A DNA stretch of 64,000 nt from Nostoc sp. MS1 (GTDB lineage Bacteria; Cyanobacteriota; Cyanobacteriia; Cyanobacteriales; Nostocaceae), in the NCBI RefSeq assembly GCF_019976755.1, contig NZ_AP023441.1:4089501-4153500 (forward strand), read 5' to 3'. A program made the position numbers and the translations under genes. This document shows positions 25,055 through 35,092 of the stretch, piece by piece (within the stretch, counting starts at the first letter, position 1; the number at the start of each line of letters is the position of its first letter). Under the pieces are notes generated by a model. It searched no databases, was not told the origin of the DNA, and saw only the letters and a program-made list of their open reading frames with translations.

Positions 25055-27619
25055 ATGCAGCCAATTCGTACATTCAATGTATCTCCTTCCTTGCCGACGC
25101 GACTAGAACCGTTGCGGCGACTGGCGTATAATTTACATTGGGATTGGAACGTCGAGACTAAAGATTTATTTCGTCGCTTAGACCCAGATTTATGGGAGTC
25201 TAGCCATCATAACCCTGTATTAATGTTGGGTACAATCAGTCAAGGGCGGCTTTTGGAAGTCGTAGAAGATGAAGGTTTCCTGGCACAGCTAGATCGTGCC
25301 GATCGCCAACTAGAGGAATATTTACAGGAACGTAGTTGGTATAAGAAGCAGCGTCATCAGACACCAAAAGAATGTTTCGCCTATTTTTCGGCGGAGTTTG
25401 GGTTGGTAGATTGTCTGCCCGTTTATTCTGGCGGTTTGGGGGTTCTAGCGGGAGATCACTTAAAATCAGCTAGTGATTTAGGACTACCCTTGGTCGGTGT
25501 GGGTTTATTGTACCAGCAAGGCTATTTTGCTCAATATCTCAATGCCGACGGCTGGCAGCAAGAACGTTACCCGATTAACGATTTCTATAATATGCCTTTG
25601 CACCTAGAACGCAATGCCGACGGTTCAGAACTGCGGATTGCGGTAGAATATCCAGGACGCAAGATTTACGCCAGAGTTTGGCGTGTACAGGTGGGAACTG
25701 TACCCCTGTATATGATGGATACCAACATTGAACCGAATAATCCCTACGACCAAGACATCACCGACCAACTCTATGGCGGCGATATCGATATGCGTATCCA
25801 CCAAGAAATCATGTTGGGTATTGGTGGTGTGCAAATGTTGAAAGCCTTGGGCTATAAGGTGACTGCTTACCACATGAATGAAGGTCATGCCGCCTTCTCA
25901 GCCTTAGAACGCATCCGCTTGTTGATTCAGCAAGAAGGTCTGAGTTATGCGACAGCTAAACAGGTGGTGAGTTCTAGTAATATCTTTACCACACATACCC
26001 CAGTACCAGCCGGGATTGACCTATTCCCACCTGATAAAATTCTGTATTACCTTGGTTATTATGCAGATATCTTTGGCTTACCCAAAGAGCAATTTTTAGG
26101 GCTGGGACGGGAAAATACAGGTGATTTGTCTGGGCCGTTTAGTATGGCGGTGTTGGCGTTGAAGATGGCAACATTTTCTAATGGTGTCGCCCAGTTACAC
26201 GGTGTTGTTTCCCGGCAAATGTTCCAAGGCTTGTGGAAAAAGGTTCCTGTGGAGGAAGTACCTATCACAGCCATTACTAACGGTGTCCATGCGCGTAGTT
26301 GCGTTGCTAAGTCAACCCAAGAATTATACGATCGCTATTTGGGGCCAAATTGGTCATCAGTACCATCAGATAACCAATTGTGGGAACGGATGGACGCAAT
26401 TCCTGATGAGGAGTTGTGGCGCAATCACGAACGTTGCCGCTTGGACATGATATTGTATGTGCGTGAGCATTTAGTCAAACATTTGCGCGATCGCGGTGCT
26501 TCTCCTTCCGATATTGTCCAAGCCCAGGAAGTCCTCGACCCCAATGCGTTAACTATTGGTTTTGCCCGGCGCTTTGCCACATACAAACGTGCTACCCTGT
26601 GGATGCGCGACATTGAAAGGATTAGACGCATTTTATTAGCCGACAAAAACCGCAAGGTACAATTTGTTATTGCTGGTAAAGCCCACCCGAAAGATATCCC
26701 CGGAAAAGAACTCATCCGCGAAATTAATCACTTTATCCGTGAACAACATTTAGAAAAACAAGTCGTGTTTGTTCCCAACTACGACATTCATATTTCCCGG
26801 CTGATGGTAGCTGGTTGTGATATCTGGTTAAACACACCCCGCCGTCCTAGAGAAGCATCGGGTACAAGCGGGATGAAAGCTGCAATGAATGGCTTACCTA
26901 ACCTGAGTGTGTTAGATGGTTGGTGGGATGAAGCTGATTATGTCCGCACCGGCTGGGCTATAGGACATGGGGAGAATTACGAAGACCCCAACTACCAAGA
27001 TGAAGTAGAAGCCAATGCCCTCTACGATTTACTGGAAAAAGAAGTCGTACCCCTATTTTACGACCACCGCGATGTCGATGGTTTACCTAGACCTTGGGTA
27101 GCGAAAATGAAGGACGCTATCCGCTTAAACTGTCCATTTTTTAATACAGCGCGGATGGTGCGAGAATATGCACAACGGGCTTACTTCCCAGCAAGCGATC
27201 GCTACTATACCTTAACATCCGATAATTATGCGCCAGCTAAGGAATTGGCAAATTGGAAAGCAACCCTTAGTGACCACTGGTTTAATATCAAAATTAAAGA
27301 TATCGATGTATCCGCAGGCGCAGATATCGAAGTTAATCAAACCGTTGCTGTCAAAGCTAAGGTAGACTTGGCAACTTTAACCAATGATGATGTACAAGTC
27401 GAACTATATCAAGGTGCGATTGATGCTAACGGGGATATAGTCAACGCTATACCTGTAGTGATGGATTATCAAGGACAGGATAGCGGAGGGTTGAGTGTGT
27501 ACACAGCTAATATCCTTTACACTGCCTCTGGTTTACAGGGTTTGTCGTTGCGTGTGTTACCCCAACACCCGCATCTGTCTAATCCTTATGAACCCAGGTT
27601 GATTGCTTGGGCGGAATAA
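25055..27619 (+). CDS. glgP: Alpha-glucan (glycogen) phosphorylase
   Basis: Cleaves alpha-1,4 glucan ends with phosphate to give glucose-1-phosphate, the main route of glycogen breakdown. The 854-residue sequence is of the class with an N-terminal DUF3417 domain (about 10-120). The catalytic core shows AYFSAEFGLVDCLPVYSGGLG, YHMNEGHAAFSALERI and FARRFATYKRATLW. It also has the PLP-phosphate region EASGTSGMKAAMNGLPNLS. A C-terminal beta-rich domain starts near residue 740. An AGGAG lies 12 bases before the ATG. It is flanked by unrelated genes. Confidence 0.94.
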   Translation: MQPIRTFNVSPSLPTRLEPLRRLAYNLHWDWNVETKDLFRRLDPDLWESSHHNPVLMLGTISQGRLLEVVEDEGFLAQLDRADRQLEEYLQERSWYKKQRHQTPKECFAYFSAEFGLVDCLPVYSGGLGVLAGDHLKSASDLGLPLVGVGLLYQQGYFAQYLNADGWQQERYPINDFYNMPLHLERNADGSELRIAVEYPGRKIYARVWRVQVGTVPLYMMDTNIEPNNPYDQDITDQLYGGDIDMRIHQEIMLGIGGVQMLKALGYKVTAYHMNEGHAAFSALERIRLLIQQEGLSYATAKQVVSSSNIFTTHTPVPAGIDLFPPDKILYYLGYYADIFGLPKEQFLGLGRENTGDLSGPFSMAVLALKMATFSNGVAQLHGVVSRQMFQGLWKKVPVEEVPITAITNGVHARSCVAKSTQELYDRYLGPNWSSVPSDNQLWERMDAIPDEELWRNHERCRLDMILYVREHLVKHLRDRGASPSDIVQAQEVLDPNALTIGFARRFATYKRATLWMRDIERIRRILLADKNRKVQFVIAGKAHPKDIPGKELIREINHFIREQHLEKQVVFVPNYDIHISRLMVAGCDIWLNTPRRPREASGTSGMKAAMNGLPNLSVLDGWWDEADYVRTGWAIGHGENYEDPNYQDEVEANALYDLLEKEVVPLFYDHRDVDGLPRPWVAKMKDAIRLNCPFFNTARMVREYAQRAYFPASDRYYTLTSDNYAPAKELANWKATLSDHWFNIKIKDIDVSAGADIEVNQTVAVKAKVDLATLTNDDVQVELYQGAIDANGDIVNAIPVVMDYQGQDSGGLSVYTANILYTASGLQGLSLRVLPQHPHLSNPYEPRLIAWAE

Positions 27620-27698
27620 TTGGGGAGTAGGGAGTAGAGAGTAGGGAGTGGGGGAGATGAGGGAGACAAGATAAGTAGAACTTCTTCTTTATCTCCCC

Positions 27699-28433
27699 CT
27701 ACTCTCCATTCCCCGTTTTTGGAATCACAATGTAACCCGTGGTGCGATCGCCTAAAACTAAGTTACGTTGTTCTCCCCAATACCACCAGTACGCAGCTAT
27801 GTAGGCACAGATTAAGCTATCTAGTTTATCTTCGGCAGCTTTGAGTGCTGTACCTGTATGGGGGATTTCACTAATGGATAACTTTTTTATACACAAAGCA
27901 GGCTCAAAGGTGGGTAGAATATCCACAATATATTGATATAGTCTGACTAATTCTAAGCGGCACTCACTGATGCGCCCTTTTTTATATTTGAGGATACGGT
28001 CTAAGTTGAATAAATTTACTATTGCGGGATGGGGAAAGACTTCAATTTGATATCTGCCTAATTTTTGTGGTTCGATTGTCGGTGCATGGACGAAACCACG
28101 GGATTCTAATTCTAAGCCAAAATTAATGGTGCGATCGGCAAAGGGTAGACCTTGATTTGCTGGGTAACAGCCGGCGTGATATTTACCAAAATATTTGTGT
28201 GTGAGTTTGTCAGGAAGACGGCTACCTGTAGGGTTAGGGATGAGGGTAGGCGCATCTACAGCGATGAGTGCGCTTTCGTTTGGTTGTACCCAAGTATCAA
28301 TCCAGGTGAAAATGTGAGCGATCGCATCTTGCCGATCTAAATCAAGTATCTCTAGTTTCCCATCAATGAATTGTAAACAACATAGTCCACTTGGTTGAGA
28401 CTTCCAACCCAAATCAACACCAATAAATTTCAT
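27699..28433 (-). CDS. DUF429 family protein
   Basis: A 244-residue protein. The N-terminal MKFIGVDLGWKSQPSGLC and the internal LIAVDAPTLIPN have the Asp pattern of an RNase-H-like fold, and DUF429 proteins have been predicted to be nucleases. EVFPHPAIVNLF and AAEDKLDSLICAYIAAYW are also family signatures. The last four residues (GNGE) and the stop codon fall in GGGAGTAG-type repeat DNA. Biological role unknown. Confidence 0.75.
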   Translation of the reverse strand: MKFIGVDLGWKSQPSGLCCLQFIDGKLEILDLDRQDAIAHIFTWIDTWVQPNESALIAVDAPTLIPNPTGSRLPDKLTHKYFGKYHAGCYPANQGLPFADRTINFGLELESRGFVHAPTIEPQKLGRYQIEVFPHPAIVNLFNLDRILKYKKGRISECRLELVRLYQYIVDILPTFEPALCIKKLSISEIPHTGTALKAAEDKLDSLICAYIAAYWWYWGEQRNLVLGDRTTGYIVIPKTGNGE

Positions 28434-28655
28434 ATCTGTACGCCCCTGCCATTCTTCAGTTCAATTCGGAATATTCTATAATCTGGAGAATAATTAACTG
28501 TGTAGCTCTCTAAGTTTTGCTGTACTGAGCAAGATTGTTGCATTTACCAAGATTGATGATATTCAGGTCAGTGTTATCTACCAAAGTAAGGCCAGTTTGT
28601 AAAACAACTGACAACTGACTCATATAAATTTTCATGCAGCCGCAACTGTCAGAAC

Positions 28656-30689
28656 ATGATCTGCTGCTTAAATCCAGATTGCCCAAATCCATTAAACTCT
28701 GATGGAAAACACTCGTGTAAATCCTGTGGTACTACCTTAGTACCGCTTTTAAGAAACCGCTTTCGTGTCATTCGTGTACTTTCTGATGAAGGAGGATTTG
28801 GCAGAACTTATCTATCAGAGGATAAAGATAAATTAAATGAACCCTGTGTAATTAAGCAACTAGCACCAAAATTTCAAGGTACTTGGTCACAAAAAAAGGC
28901 AGTGGAATTGTTTGCTGAGGAAGCCAAGCGCTTACAAGAACTTGGCGAACATCCGCAAATTCCCACCTTGTTGGCTTACTTTGAGCAAGATAACTGTTTG
29001 TATTTGGTGCAACAGTTTATTAATGGACAGAATCTTTTAAAAGAGTTACAGCAACGTAAGAACTATCGACCAGGGGAAATTCAAGCGATTTTGTTAGATT
29101 TACTCCCCGTTCTCAAATTTGTCCATGATCGCGGTGTCATTCATCGAGACATTAAACCTGAAAACATTATCAGGTGTCGCACTGATGGCAGATTAAATCT
29201 TATCGATTTTGGTTCCTCTAAACAATTAACTGCCAACGTGCAGAATTTCGGCACATCCATCGGTTCACATGGTTACTCACCACTAGAACAAATTCGTGAT
29301 GGTAAAGCTTATGCTGCTAGTGATTTGTTCGCTTTGGGAGCTACCTGTTTTCACTTAATGACTAGTGTTTCACCCTTCCAATTATGGATGGAACATGGTT
29401 ATAGCTGGGTATCTAATTGGCGGCAATATTTACGCAGTCCCTTGACACCAGAATTAGATCACGTAATGGACAAGCTGCTGCAAAAAGACCTCAAGCACCG
29501 CTACATATCGGCTGATGAAGTCATCCAAGATATTACTCCCAAACAGCCCCTAGCCTTACCAGCCGCCGGACAAACATCTGGCAAATTCCCCATACCTCAG
29601 ACAACTTATGTAGCTAAGTTGCCTAAAAAATATACCTTAGTCAGAAGCTTAGTTTTGCTGAGTGCTTTAGTATTGCTATTTGGTTTTAGCGAATCTTGGG
29701 TTAGCCAATATCGGCGCATTTACAGCAGTTTATCCTCAAGGTTAACTCAGCACAAGTCTAGCGAAATGGTGATAGTCAAGTCGCAGAAGCCCACATTAAG
29801 AACCATTTCTCTACCAAATACTCTCCCAAGCGGTGAAAACCCCTATATTTCCCTTGCAATTAGTCCTAATGGTCAAATCATAGCTAGTTGTGGGGGCGAT
29901 CGCACTATTAAGATTTGGCAGTTAGCTACAGGTGAAGAAATCTCTACCCTCAATGGGCATTCTGGTAAAGTTAATGCTGTTGTCTTTAGCCCTGATGGTA
30001 AAACCCTAGTTAGCGCCAGTGATGATAACACTATCAAAGTTTGGAACCTCAAAACTGGCAAAGTCATTCGTACCCTAGAAGGACACAACGACGCAGTTCA
30101 TACCGTTGCTATCAGTCCCAACGGCAAAACCTTAGTTAGTGGTAGCGATGATAACACCGTCAAAGTCTGGAATTTAGCTTCGGGAAGACTCATCACAACA
30201 CTCACTGGACATACATTTTGGGTGCGTTCCGTTGCTATTAGCCCTGATGGTGTCAATATAGCGAGTGGTAGCTTTGATAAAACTATTAAAATTTGGAATT
30301 TAGAAACTGGAAACCTAATTCACACCCTAGCCGGACATGGTGAAACAGTCACATCAATTGCCTTTAGCCCTGATGGTAACACCTTAGCCAGCGCCAGCCG
30401 CGATCGCACGATCAAAATTTGGAATGTAGCCGCAGGTACAAGGCTTCTCACCTTAAAAGGAAGTACAGAAACAGTCACATCAGTTGCTTTTAATCCCGAT
30501 GGTAACACCCTAGCCAGTGCCAGCCGTGACCAGACAATCAAGTTGTGGAATTTAGCAACAGGCGAAGAAATTCGCACCCTAGAAGGGCATGAAAATACAG
30601 TCACATCTGTAGCTTTTACCCATGACGGTGCAAACTTAGTCAGTGGTAGCGAAGATAATACGATAAAAATTTGGCCTATGGGAAATTAG
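28656..30689 (+). CDS. Serine/threonine protein kinase with zinc-ribbon head and WD40 propeller
   Basis: A 677-residue signalling protein. Residues 1-27 form a four-Cys ribbon (CCLNPDCPNP, CKSCG). A Hanks-type kinase domain spans about 35-285, with a Gly loop (SDEGGFGRTYL), the ATP-binding Lys (CVIKQL), catalytic loop HRDIKPENI and metal site DFG. A single transmembrane helix lies near 330-348 (SLVLLSALVLLFGFSESW). Seven WD40 repeats (about 385-677) would form one propeller outside the membrane. Kinase catalytic residues are intact, so activity is expected. The substrate is unknown. Confidence 0.92.
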   Translation: MICCLNPDCPNPLNSDGKHSCKSCGTTLVPLLRNRFRVIRVLSDEGGFGRTYLSEDKDKLNEPCVIKQLAPKFQGTWSQKKAVELFAEEAKRLQELGEHPQIPTLLAYFEQDNCLYLVQQFINGQNLLKELQQRKNYRPGEIQAILLDLLPVLKFVHDRGVIHRDIKPENIIRCRTDGRLNLIDFGSSKQLTANVQNFGTSIGSHGYSPLEQIRDGKAYAASDLFALGATCFHLMTSVSPFQLWMEHGYSWVSNWRQYLRSPLTPELDHVMDKLLQKDLKHRYISADEVIQDITPKQPLALPAAGQTSGKFPIPQTTYVAKLPKKYTLVRSLVLLSALVLLFGFSESWVSQYRRIYSSLSSRLTQHKSSEMVIVKSQKPTLRTISLPNTLPSGENPYISLAISPNGQIIASCGGDRTIKIWQLATGEEISTLNGHSGKVNAVVFSPDGKTLVSASDDNTIKVWNLKTGKVIRTLEGHNDAVHTVAISPNGKTLVSGSDDNTVKVWNLASGRLITTLTGHTFWVRSVAISPDGVNIASGSFDKTIKIWNLETGNLIHTLAGHGETVTSIAFSPDGNTLASASRDRTIKIWNVAAGTRLLTLKGSTETVTSVAFNPDGNTLASASRDQTIKLWNLATGEEIRTLEGHENTVTSVAFTHDGANLVSGSEDNTIKIWPMGN

Positions 30690-30742
30690 GGAGTGGGGAA
30701 GCAGAGGAGAATAACTATTGACTATTGACTATTGACTATTGA

Positions 30743-33376
30743 CTAACTATCAATTGCCCCTCTCACCAAAATCACTGTACTATCTACACCAGAAGCGATC
30801 GCCTCTGGAATATTACCTTGGATAGCTTGTTGTAATAAGCCTTCACGGGAAGCACCTAAAACTACTACATCATAACCCTCGGTTTTTACCAGCTTAATTA
30901 CACCTTCGACAACTGAATCAGCTTGTACTGGCGCAGCAATTACAGTGCTAGATAATTGACGACTACGCATTAATTGACGAATAGCTTGTTCTAGAACTGT
31001 CATATCTGGTTTTAAATCTAGGGGTTTAAATATCCTAGTTAGACGAATTTGCGGTTCATTTCCTAAAGTAACTAAAGCTGGTAACAATTTAATAGCTATC
31101 CTGGCGTTGGGGCCACCAGCCATTGGTACTAGCCAGCGATTAAATTGGGGAGTGGGGAGTGGGGAGTGGGGAGTGGCGGAAGATGAGGGAGATTTGACTG
31201 TTGATTGTTGAGTGCCTAGCTTTACTAGCACTACGTCACAGGTGGCTTGGCGGATGATGATGTCTACAATGTTACCGAATATACGTCCGGGGGTGGATGT
31301 GTTGCCCTTCCAACCCATGAGGATGAGGTCTATGTGTCGTTCTTCAATGGTTTCTATTATTGCTTGTGCGGGGTCATGGGCGACTCTAATTTGAGTATGT
31401 ACGGGAATACGCCACTTTTTAGCTAATACTTCTGCTTGTCGCAGCAGGCGGCGGCTTTTGGCGGTGCGGACAGTGGTTTCGGATGGGGAAGTGTGGCGGG
31501 AGACTAACATTATTTGCACACACTCTATTTCATAATGGCGATCGCGGGCAATAGCGGCTGCCATTTTTAATAAGGTGGCGGCGGTTTCGGGGTTGGCGAC
31601 TGGTACTAATAATCTACCTCTGCCAGTACTAGGACTGCGGGTTTGGTAAACTACATAAGATGGTTCTGCTTGTGTTGCTGGGTTGGGGTTTTCCCCGTTA
31701 AGATGCTCTGCTTCTGCTTTAATAATATCTGCACGCGTAATAATGCCGATCAATTTCTGCCCTTCGACAACGGGTAAGCGGCTGATTTGATAGCGGTCTA
31801 GTAGATACAATACGTTACTTAAGTTATGTCTAGGTGTCACCGTCATAGGATTGGCGGTCATAATTTCCCGTAAAGGGGGATTACTGTCTGGATGACGACT
31901 GAGGCTTTTGGTTAAATCTGATTGCGTAATAATTCCTACTAATTTATTATCTTCAACTACTGGAAAACCCCTGTGATGAGAGTTAGCAAAAGCTTGTTTG
32001 GCTTCTTCTAGGGTCATGTCTGCGTCTAAAGTTTCTACCCTCTGCTGCATTACCTCTTTTGCCGTCAGTCTAGTTAATACCCCTTCCACCGACATTTGTT
32101 TATTTAGAGTAATCCCATTTAAAGATAATAATTTTTCATACAGTGAGCCAGGTACTACCTTTTCTGCTACCAAGTAAGCAGTTACAGCTACTATCATCAA
32201 AGGTAAAACTAGGTTAAAGTCAGTGGTCATTTCAAAGACAATCACTATTGCGGTGATTGGTACTTTAGAAACGGCACTAAAAAATCCTCCCATCCCTGCT
32301 AAAGCATAGGTAGCAGGAGAACCGCCTCCCGACACATAGTAGGCAAATACCCCTACCAAATGTCCTAAAGCGGAACCCAAAATGAGACTAGGGGCGAATA
32401 ATCCTCCAGGTGCGCCAGAACCAAAGGCTATTAAAGTGAGAATAAACTGAGAAATAAATGCGATCGCCGCAAATGTTGGTTTTAAATCACTGGTAATTAC
32501 ATATTCTCTCAACGCAGCATGATTACGGAAAGACTCTGGCAACAGAGACACGACAACCCCAGAAACTAAACCAGCTAAAGCGACCCGTAAAGGTAAGCTA
32601 ATATGCAGATTCCGGTAAAATTGCAGGCTAAAAATTAATCCGCGATTGAATAATGCACCAAATAGCCCGGCTAAAACTCCTAAAAGCAGAAAGAAAGGGA
32701 TTTCTGGAAAAGAAAAACGGCTAGAGTAGTAAAGTAACTCTATGTTTAAATTTAGACTGCGACCACCCAATAATCTGGAAACTACGCCACCAATAAACGA
32801 GGCAATAATCGCAGTTCCTAGAGTTAATCCTGATAAATCTTGTAGTAATTCCTCAATAATAAATAATACACCCGCGATCGGAGCGTTAAACGCAGCCGCT
32901 AAACCAGCACCAGCACCAGCCGCTATCATTTGTCGCCGATGGTCGGGAGATGTAGGAACCAAACGACTCATCCCCGCCGCCAAACCTGCCCCTACCTGTA
33001 CTGTCGGGCCTTGCCTTCCCAGTGTCATTCCCGAACCTAAGACAATAATGGCACTTAGTAACTTAATTATTGCTACCCGCCACGACAATTTCATGGGTAT
33101 ATTTGCCAGGGTGGCTTTGACTTGAGGAATCCCACTCCCACCAGCCTCTGGTGCTAATCTTTCCACCAATAAACCAGCCAAATACCCAAAACATAGACCT
33201 ATGATTGGTAAGACTAACCAAGCAGGCAAAATATGAGAACTATGAACTCGCCATGCCCCTAAAAATCCTGAACTGACTTTGAGAAATACCGCAGATAAAG
33301 CAGCTACAATCCCAATAACACAAGCTTCTGCGATCGCTAAACCCCGTCTAGGCTGCAACCAACTGCGAAAGTACAT
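30743..33376 (-). CDS. ClC-family chloride channel/transporter with CBS pair and two universal-stress domains
   Basis: An 877-residue inner-membrane protein. The ClC core (about 1-420) has the anion-filter motifs GSGIPQVKA, GRQGPTVQVG and GGLFAP, and the internal FIIEELL. Two CBS domains follow (about 440-560: AKEVMQQRVETLDADMT, LREIMTANPMTVTPRHN). Two UspA-like domains fill 585-710 and 740-877. The canonical GREGP gating Glu is Gln here (codon CAA), which in characterised ClC proteins alters gating and proton coupling. A heptamer repeat (31147-31176) is translated within the linker between the Usp domains as SPLPTP-type residues. Confidence 0.9.
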   Translation of the reverse strand: MYFRSWLQPRRGLAIAEACVIGIVAALSAVFLKVSSGFLGAWRVHSSHILPAWLVLPIIGLCFGYLAGLLVERLAPEAGGSGIPQVKATLANIPMKLSWRVAIIKLLSAIIVLGSGMTLGRQGPTVQVGAGLAAGMSRLVPTSPDHRRQMIAAGAGAGLAAAFNAPIAGVLFIIEELLQDLSGLTLGTAIIASFIGGVVSRLLGGRSLNLNIELLYYSSRFSFPEIPFFLLLGVLAGLFGALFNRGLIFSLQFYRNLHISLPLRVALAGLVSGVVVSLLPESFRNHAALREYVITSDLKPTFAAIAFISQFILTLIAFGSGAPGGLFAPSLILGSALGHLVGVFAYYVSGGGSPATYALAGMGGFFSAVSKVPITAIVIVFEMTTDFNLVLPLMIVAVTAYLVAEKVVPGSLYEKLLSLNGITLNKQMSVEGVLTRLTAKEVMQQRVETLDADMTLEEAKQAFANSHHRGFPVVEDNKLVGIITQSDLTKSLSRHPDSNPPLREIMTANPMTVTPRHNLSNVLYLLDRYQISRLPVVEGQKLIGIITRADIIKAEAEHLNGENPNPATQAEPSYVVYQTRSPSTGRGRLLVPVANPETAATLLKMAAAIARDRHYEIECVQIMLVSRHTSPSETTVRTAKSRRLLRQAEVLAKKWRIPVHTQIRVAHDPAQAIIETIEERHIDLILMGWKGNTSTPGRIFGNIVDIIIRQATCDVVLVKLGTQQSTVKSPSSSATPHSPLPTPQFNRWLVPMAGGPNARIAIKLLPALVTLGNEPQIRLTRIFKPLDLKPDMTVLEQAIRQLMRSRQLSSTVIAAPVQADSVVEGVIKLVKTEGYDVVVLGASREGLLQQAIQGNIPEAIASGVDSTVILVRGAIDS
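31147..31176. repeat. GGGGAGT short tandem repeat inside the ClC gene
   Basis: Four tandem copies of GGGGAGT with slight variation. The same repeat occurs between genes elsewhere in the window (12632, 27622, 30691, 37404). Here it is in frame and encodes a Ser/Pro/Thr-rich linker on the minus strand. Confidence 0.8.
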
Positions 33377-33377
33377 A

Positions 33378-33560
33378 ATGGTCAGTTGTCATTGGTCATT
33401 AGTCATTAGTCATTAGTCCATAGTCAACAGTCCATAGTGAGCCAGTCCTGTAAGCGGGTTTCCCGCCGTAGGGAACTGGCGTTCGCCCTTGGCGTGCCGT
33501 TGGCGCAGCCTCTCGTAGAGAAGGCATACCCTTAAGGGTCAACAGTCAGTGCGTTTTTCC
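33378..33560. repeat. STRR cluster with nested GC-rich palindromic repeat
   Basis: GTCATTA and AGTCCATAGTCAACAG heptamers (33378-33436) flank a GC-rich unit of about 100 bases (33437-33538) with internal dyads such as GCGGGTTTCCCGC and AGGCTGCG-like pairs. It then returns to GGGTCAACAGTCAGTG. The unit looks like a small non-autonomous element that has entered an STRR tract, similar in layout to the one at 14434-14624. Confidence 0.6.
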
Positions 33561-33587
33561 CCCTTGCACCCCTGCTTCTTCTACTCC

Positions 33588-34898
33588 CTAGTTATTTCTC
33601 CCAGTCGTCGATAGTCCTTCAACAATTAACGATGGGGTATAACAAGAACCGTTCCAATCGGCATCACTACCTAATTCTACTTGCTTGAGAGCAGTATAAA
33701 CATTACCTGCGACCATTGTATCTTTAACGCGACCAATGACTTGACCTTTCTGGACTCTATACCCTAGTTCGATATTGATGGAAAAGTCACCAGATATACC
33801 ACTACTACCACCAAGCATTTGATCCACGATTAAACCATCATCGATTTTTTGAATTAGTTCTTTAAGGGATGCAGAACCAGGTTTAATCAAGAAGTTAAAT
33901 AAGCCAGGGGTGGGATAGCTGGCTAAACTTGGGCGAAAACCATTTCCAGTAGTACCATTCGAGAGTTTTCTTCCAGTGGTGCGATCGCAATAATAATTCT
34001 GTAATATGCCTTGTTCGATAAATACCAACGATTGAGTCGGTGTACCTTCGTCGTCAAAAGGGCAACTGTAAGGCCCTGCTTGGGGGTCTTGGTAAAGGGT
34101 AAGGCTGGGGGCAATTATCTCTTTACCTAAGCGTTCTGCCCAAGGAGAGGCAGCTTCTAGGACACGTTTGCCATTCAAAGCTGCTTGTGCCGTACCCCAA
34201 AGCATATCCGCCGCTTTGGAGGTAAATAAGACGGGAACGCGACCGTTAGGAGGTGGGACGTTTTCTTTTGCCCATGCTAACCTTTGTAAAATTTGATATG
34301 CTAGTTTCTCTGGGTCTAAGTAGTCGCGCTGGGTTTGTCCATCAGAAACACTTAAAAAATCGTCACCGCGCACCCACTCGGCGGACATATAACAACTGAG
34401 GGTGGTATCGTTGTAGTAACAATCTAAACCTTGGGTGTTGATCAGCCTAGTAGTTTCCACATCACATTCCCAATCACTATTACAGAGTACATCTGGATAG
34501 TTGTTGCGGATGAGGGCGATCGCTTCTTTTCCCCAATTAACTAAAACCTCTACAGCTACAGCCTCACCCAAATCTGGATAGGATGGCTGAGAGTTGCTTA
34601 TCAATTCCACAGGTTCTGGTTGGTTAAGTTCGCTCAAAGCTAGAGCGCGTTCCACCATTGCTTGTGGTTCCACCGAACCATAAGCTACCGTGAGTCCTGG
34701 GCGACCTTTGCGCCATAGACGCAGTGCCGTACCTTCAGATTGGCTGGTTTCTAGCTGTTTGAGTCGATTAGCCTCAAAAAATACTGGACGAGAAAGCGAT
34801 CGCGACTGATATACTTCAGCCGCTTCCGCTCCCGATTTGATAGCTAGTTCCAGCAGTTGTTCTGCTAGCGTATCTTGTGATAAATTTTCAGAACCCAT
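33588..34898 (-). CDS. pmbA: TldE/PmbA-family metalloprotease subunit
   Basis: A 436-residue member of the TldD/PmbA family. TldD-TldE heterodimers are zinc peptidases that process small peptides such as microcin and unfolded linkers. This chain is of the PmbA/TldE type: it lacks the HExxxH zinc motif of TldD and shows SPWAERLGKEIIAPSLTLYQDP, PFDDEGTPTQ and GSSGISGDFSINIELGYR. TldD is not in the window. The stop codon lies in CTAGGGAG repeat DNA. Confidence 0.87.
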   Translation of the reverse strand: MGSENLSQDTLAEQLLELAIKSGAEAAEVYQSRSLSRPVFFEANRLKQLETSQSEGTALRLWRKGRPGLTVAYGSVEPQAMVERALALSELNQPEPVELISNSQPSYPDLGEAVAVEVLVNWGKEAIALIRNNYPDVLCNSDWECDVETTRLINTQGLDCYYNDTTLSCYMSAEWVRGDDFLSVSDGQTQRDYLDPEKLAYQILQRLAWAKENVPPPNGRVPVLFTSKAADMLWGTAQAALNGKRVLEAASPWAERLGKEIIAPSLTLYQDPQAGPYSCPFDDEGTPTQSLVFIEQGILQNYYCDRTTGRKLSNGTTGNGFRPSLASYPTPGLFNFLIKPGSASLKELIQKIDDGLIVDQMLGGSSGISGDFSINIELGYRVQKGQVIGRVKDTMVAGNVYTALKQVELGSDADWNGSCYTPSLIVEGLSTTGRNN

Positions 34899-35092
34899 GA
34901 CCCTCGGTGAATTGTGGACTGTGGATTTTGAACTGGCAACAGACGCAGATCATTATCCCAAATCATTGGTAACTATCCGCGTACATTTCAGACGGACGCA
35001 GATAATTATCCCAAATCCTTGGTCTTTCTCAGCAATTTAAAAGGGAATCGGGAATGGGAGAACCACATCTCCCCCTACTCCCCCCACCCCAA

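Noticed and set aside
30710..30745. Tandem ATTGACT repeats as a CRISPR array
   Set aside because: Heptamers are contiguous without spacers, and no cas genes are present; these are STRRs.
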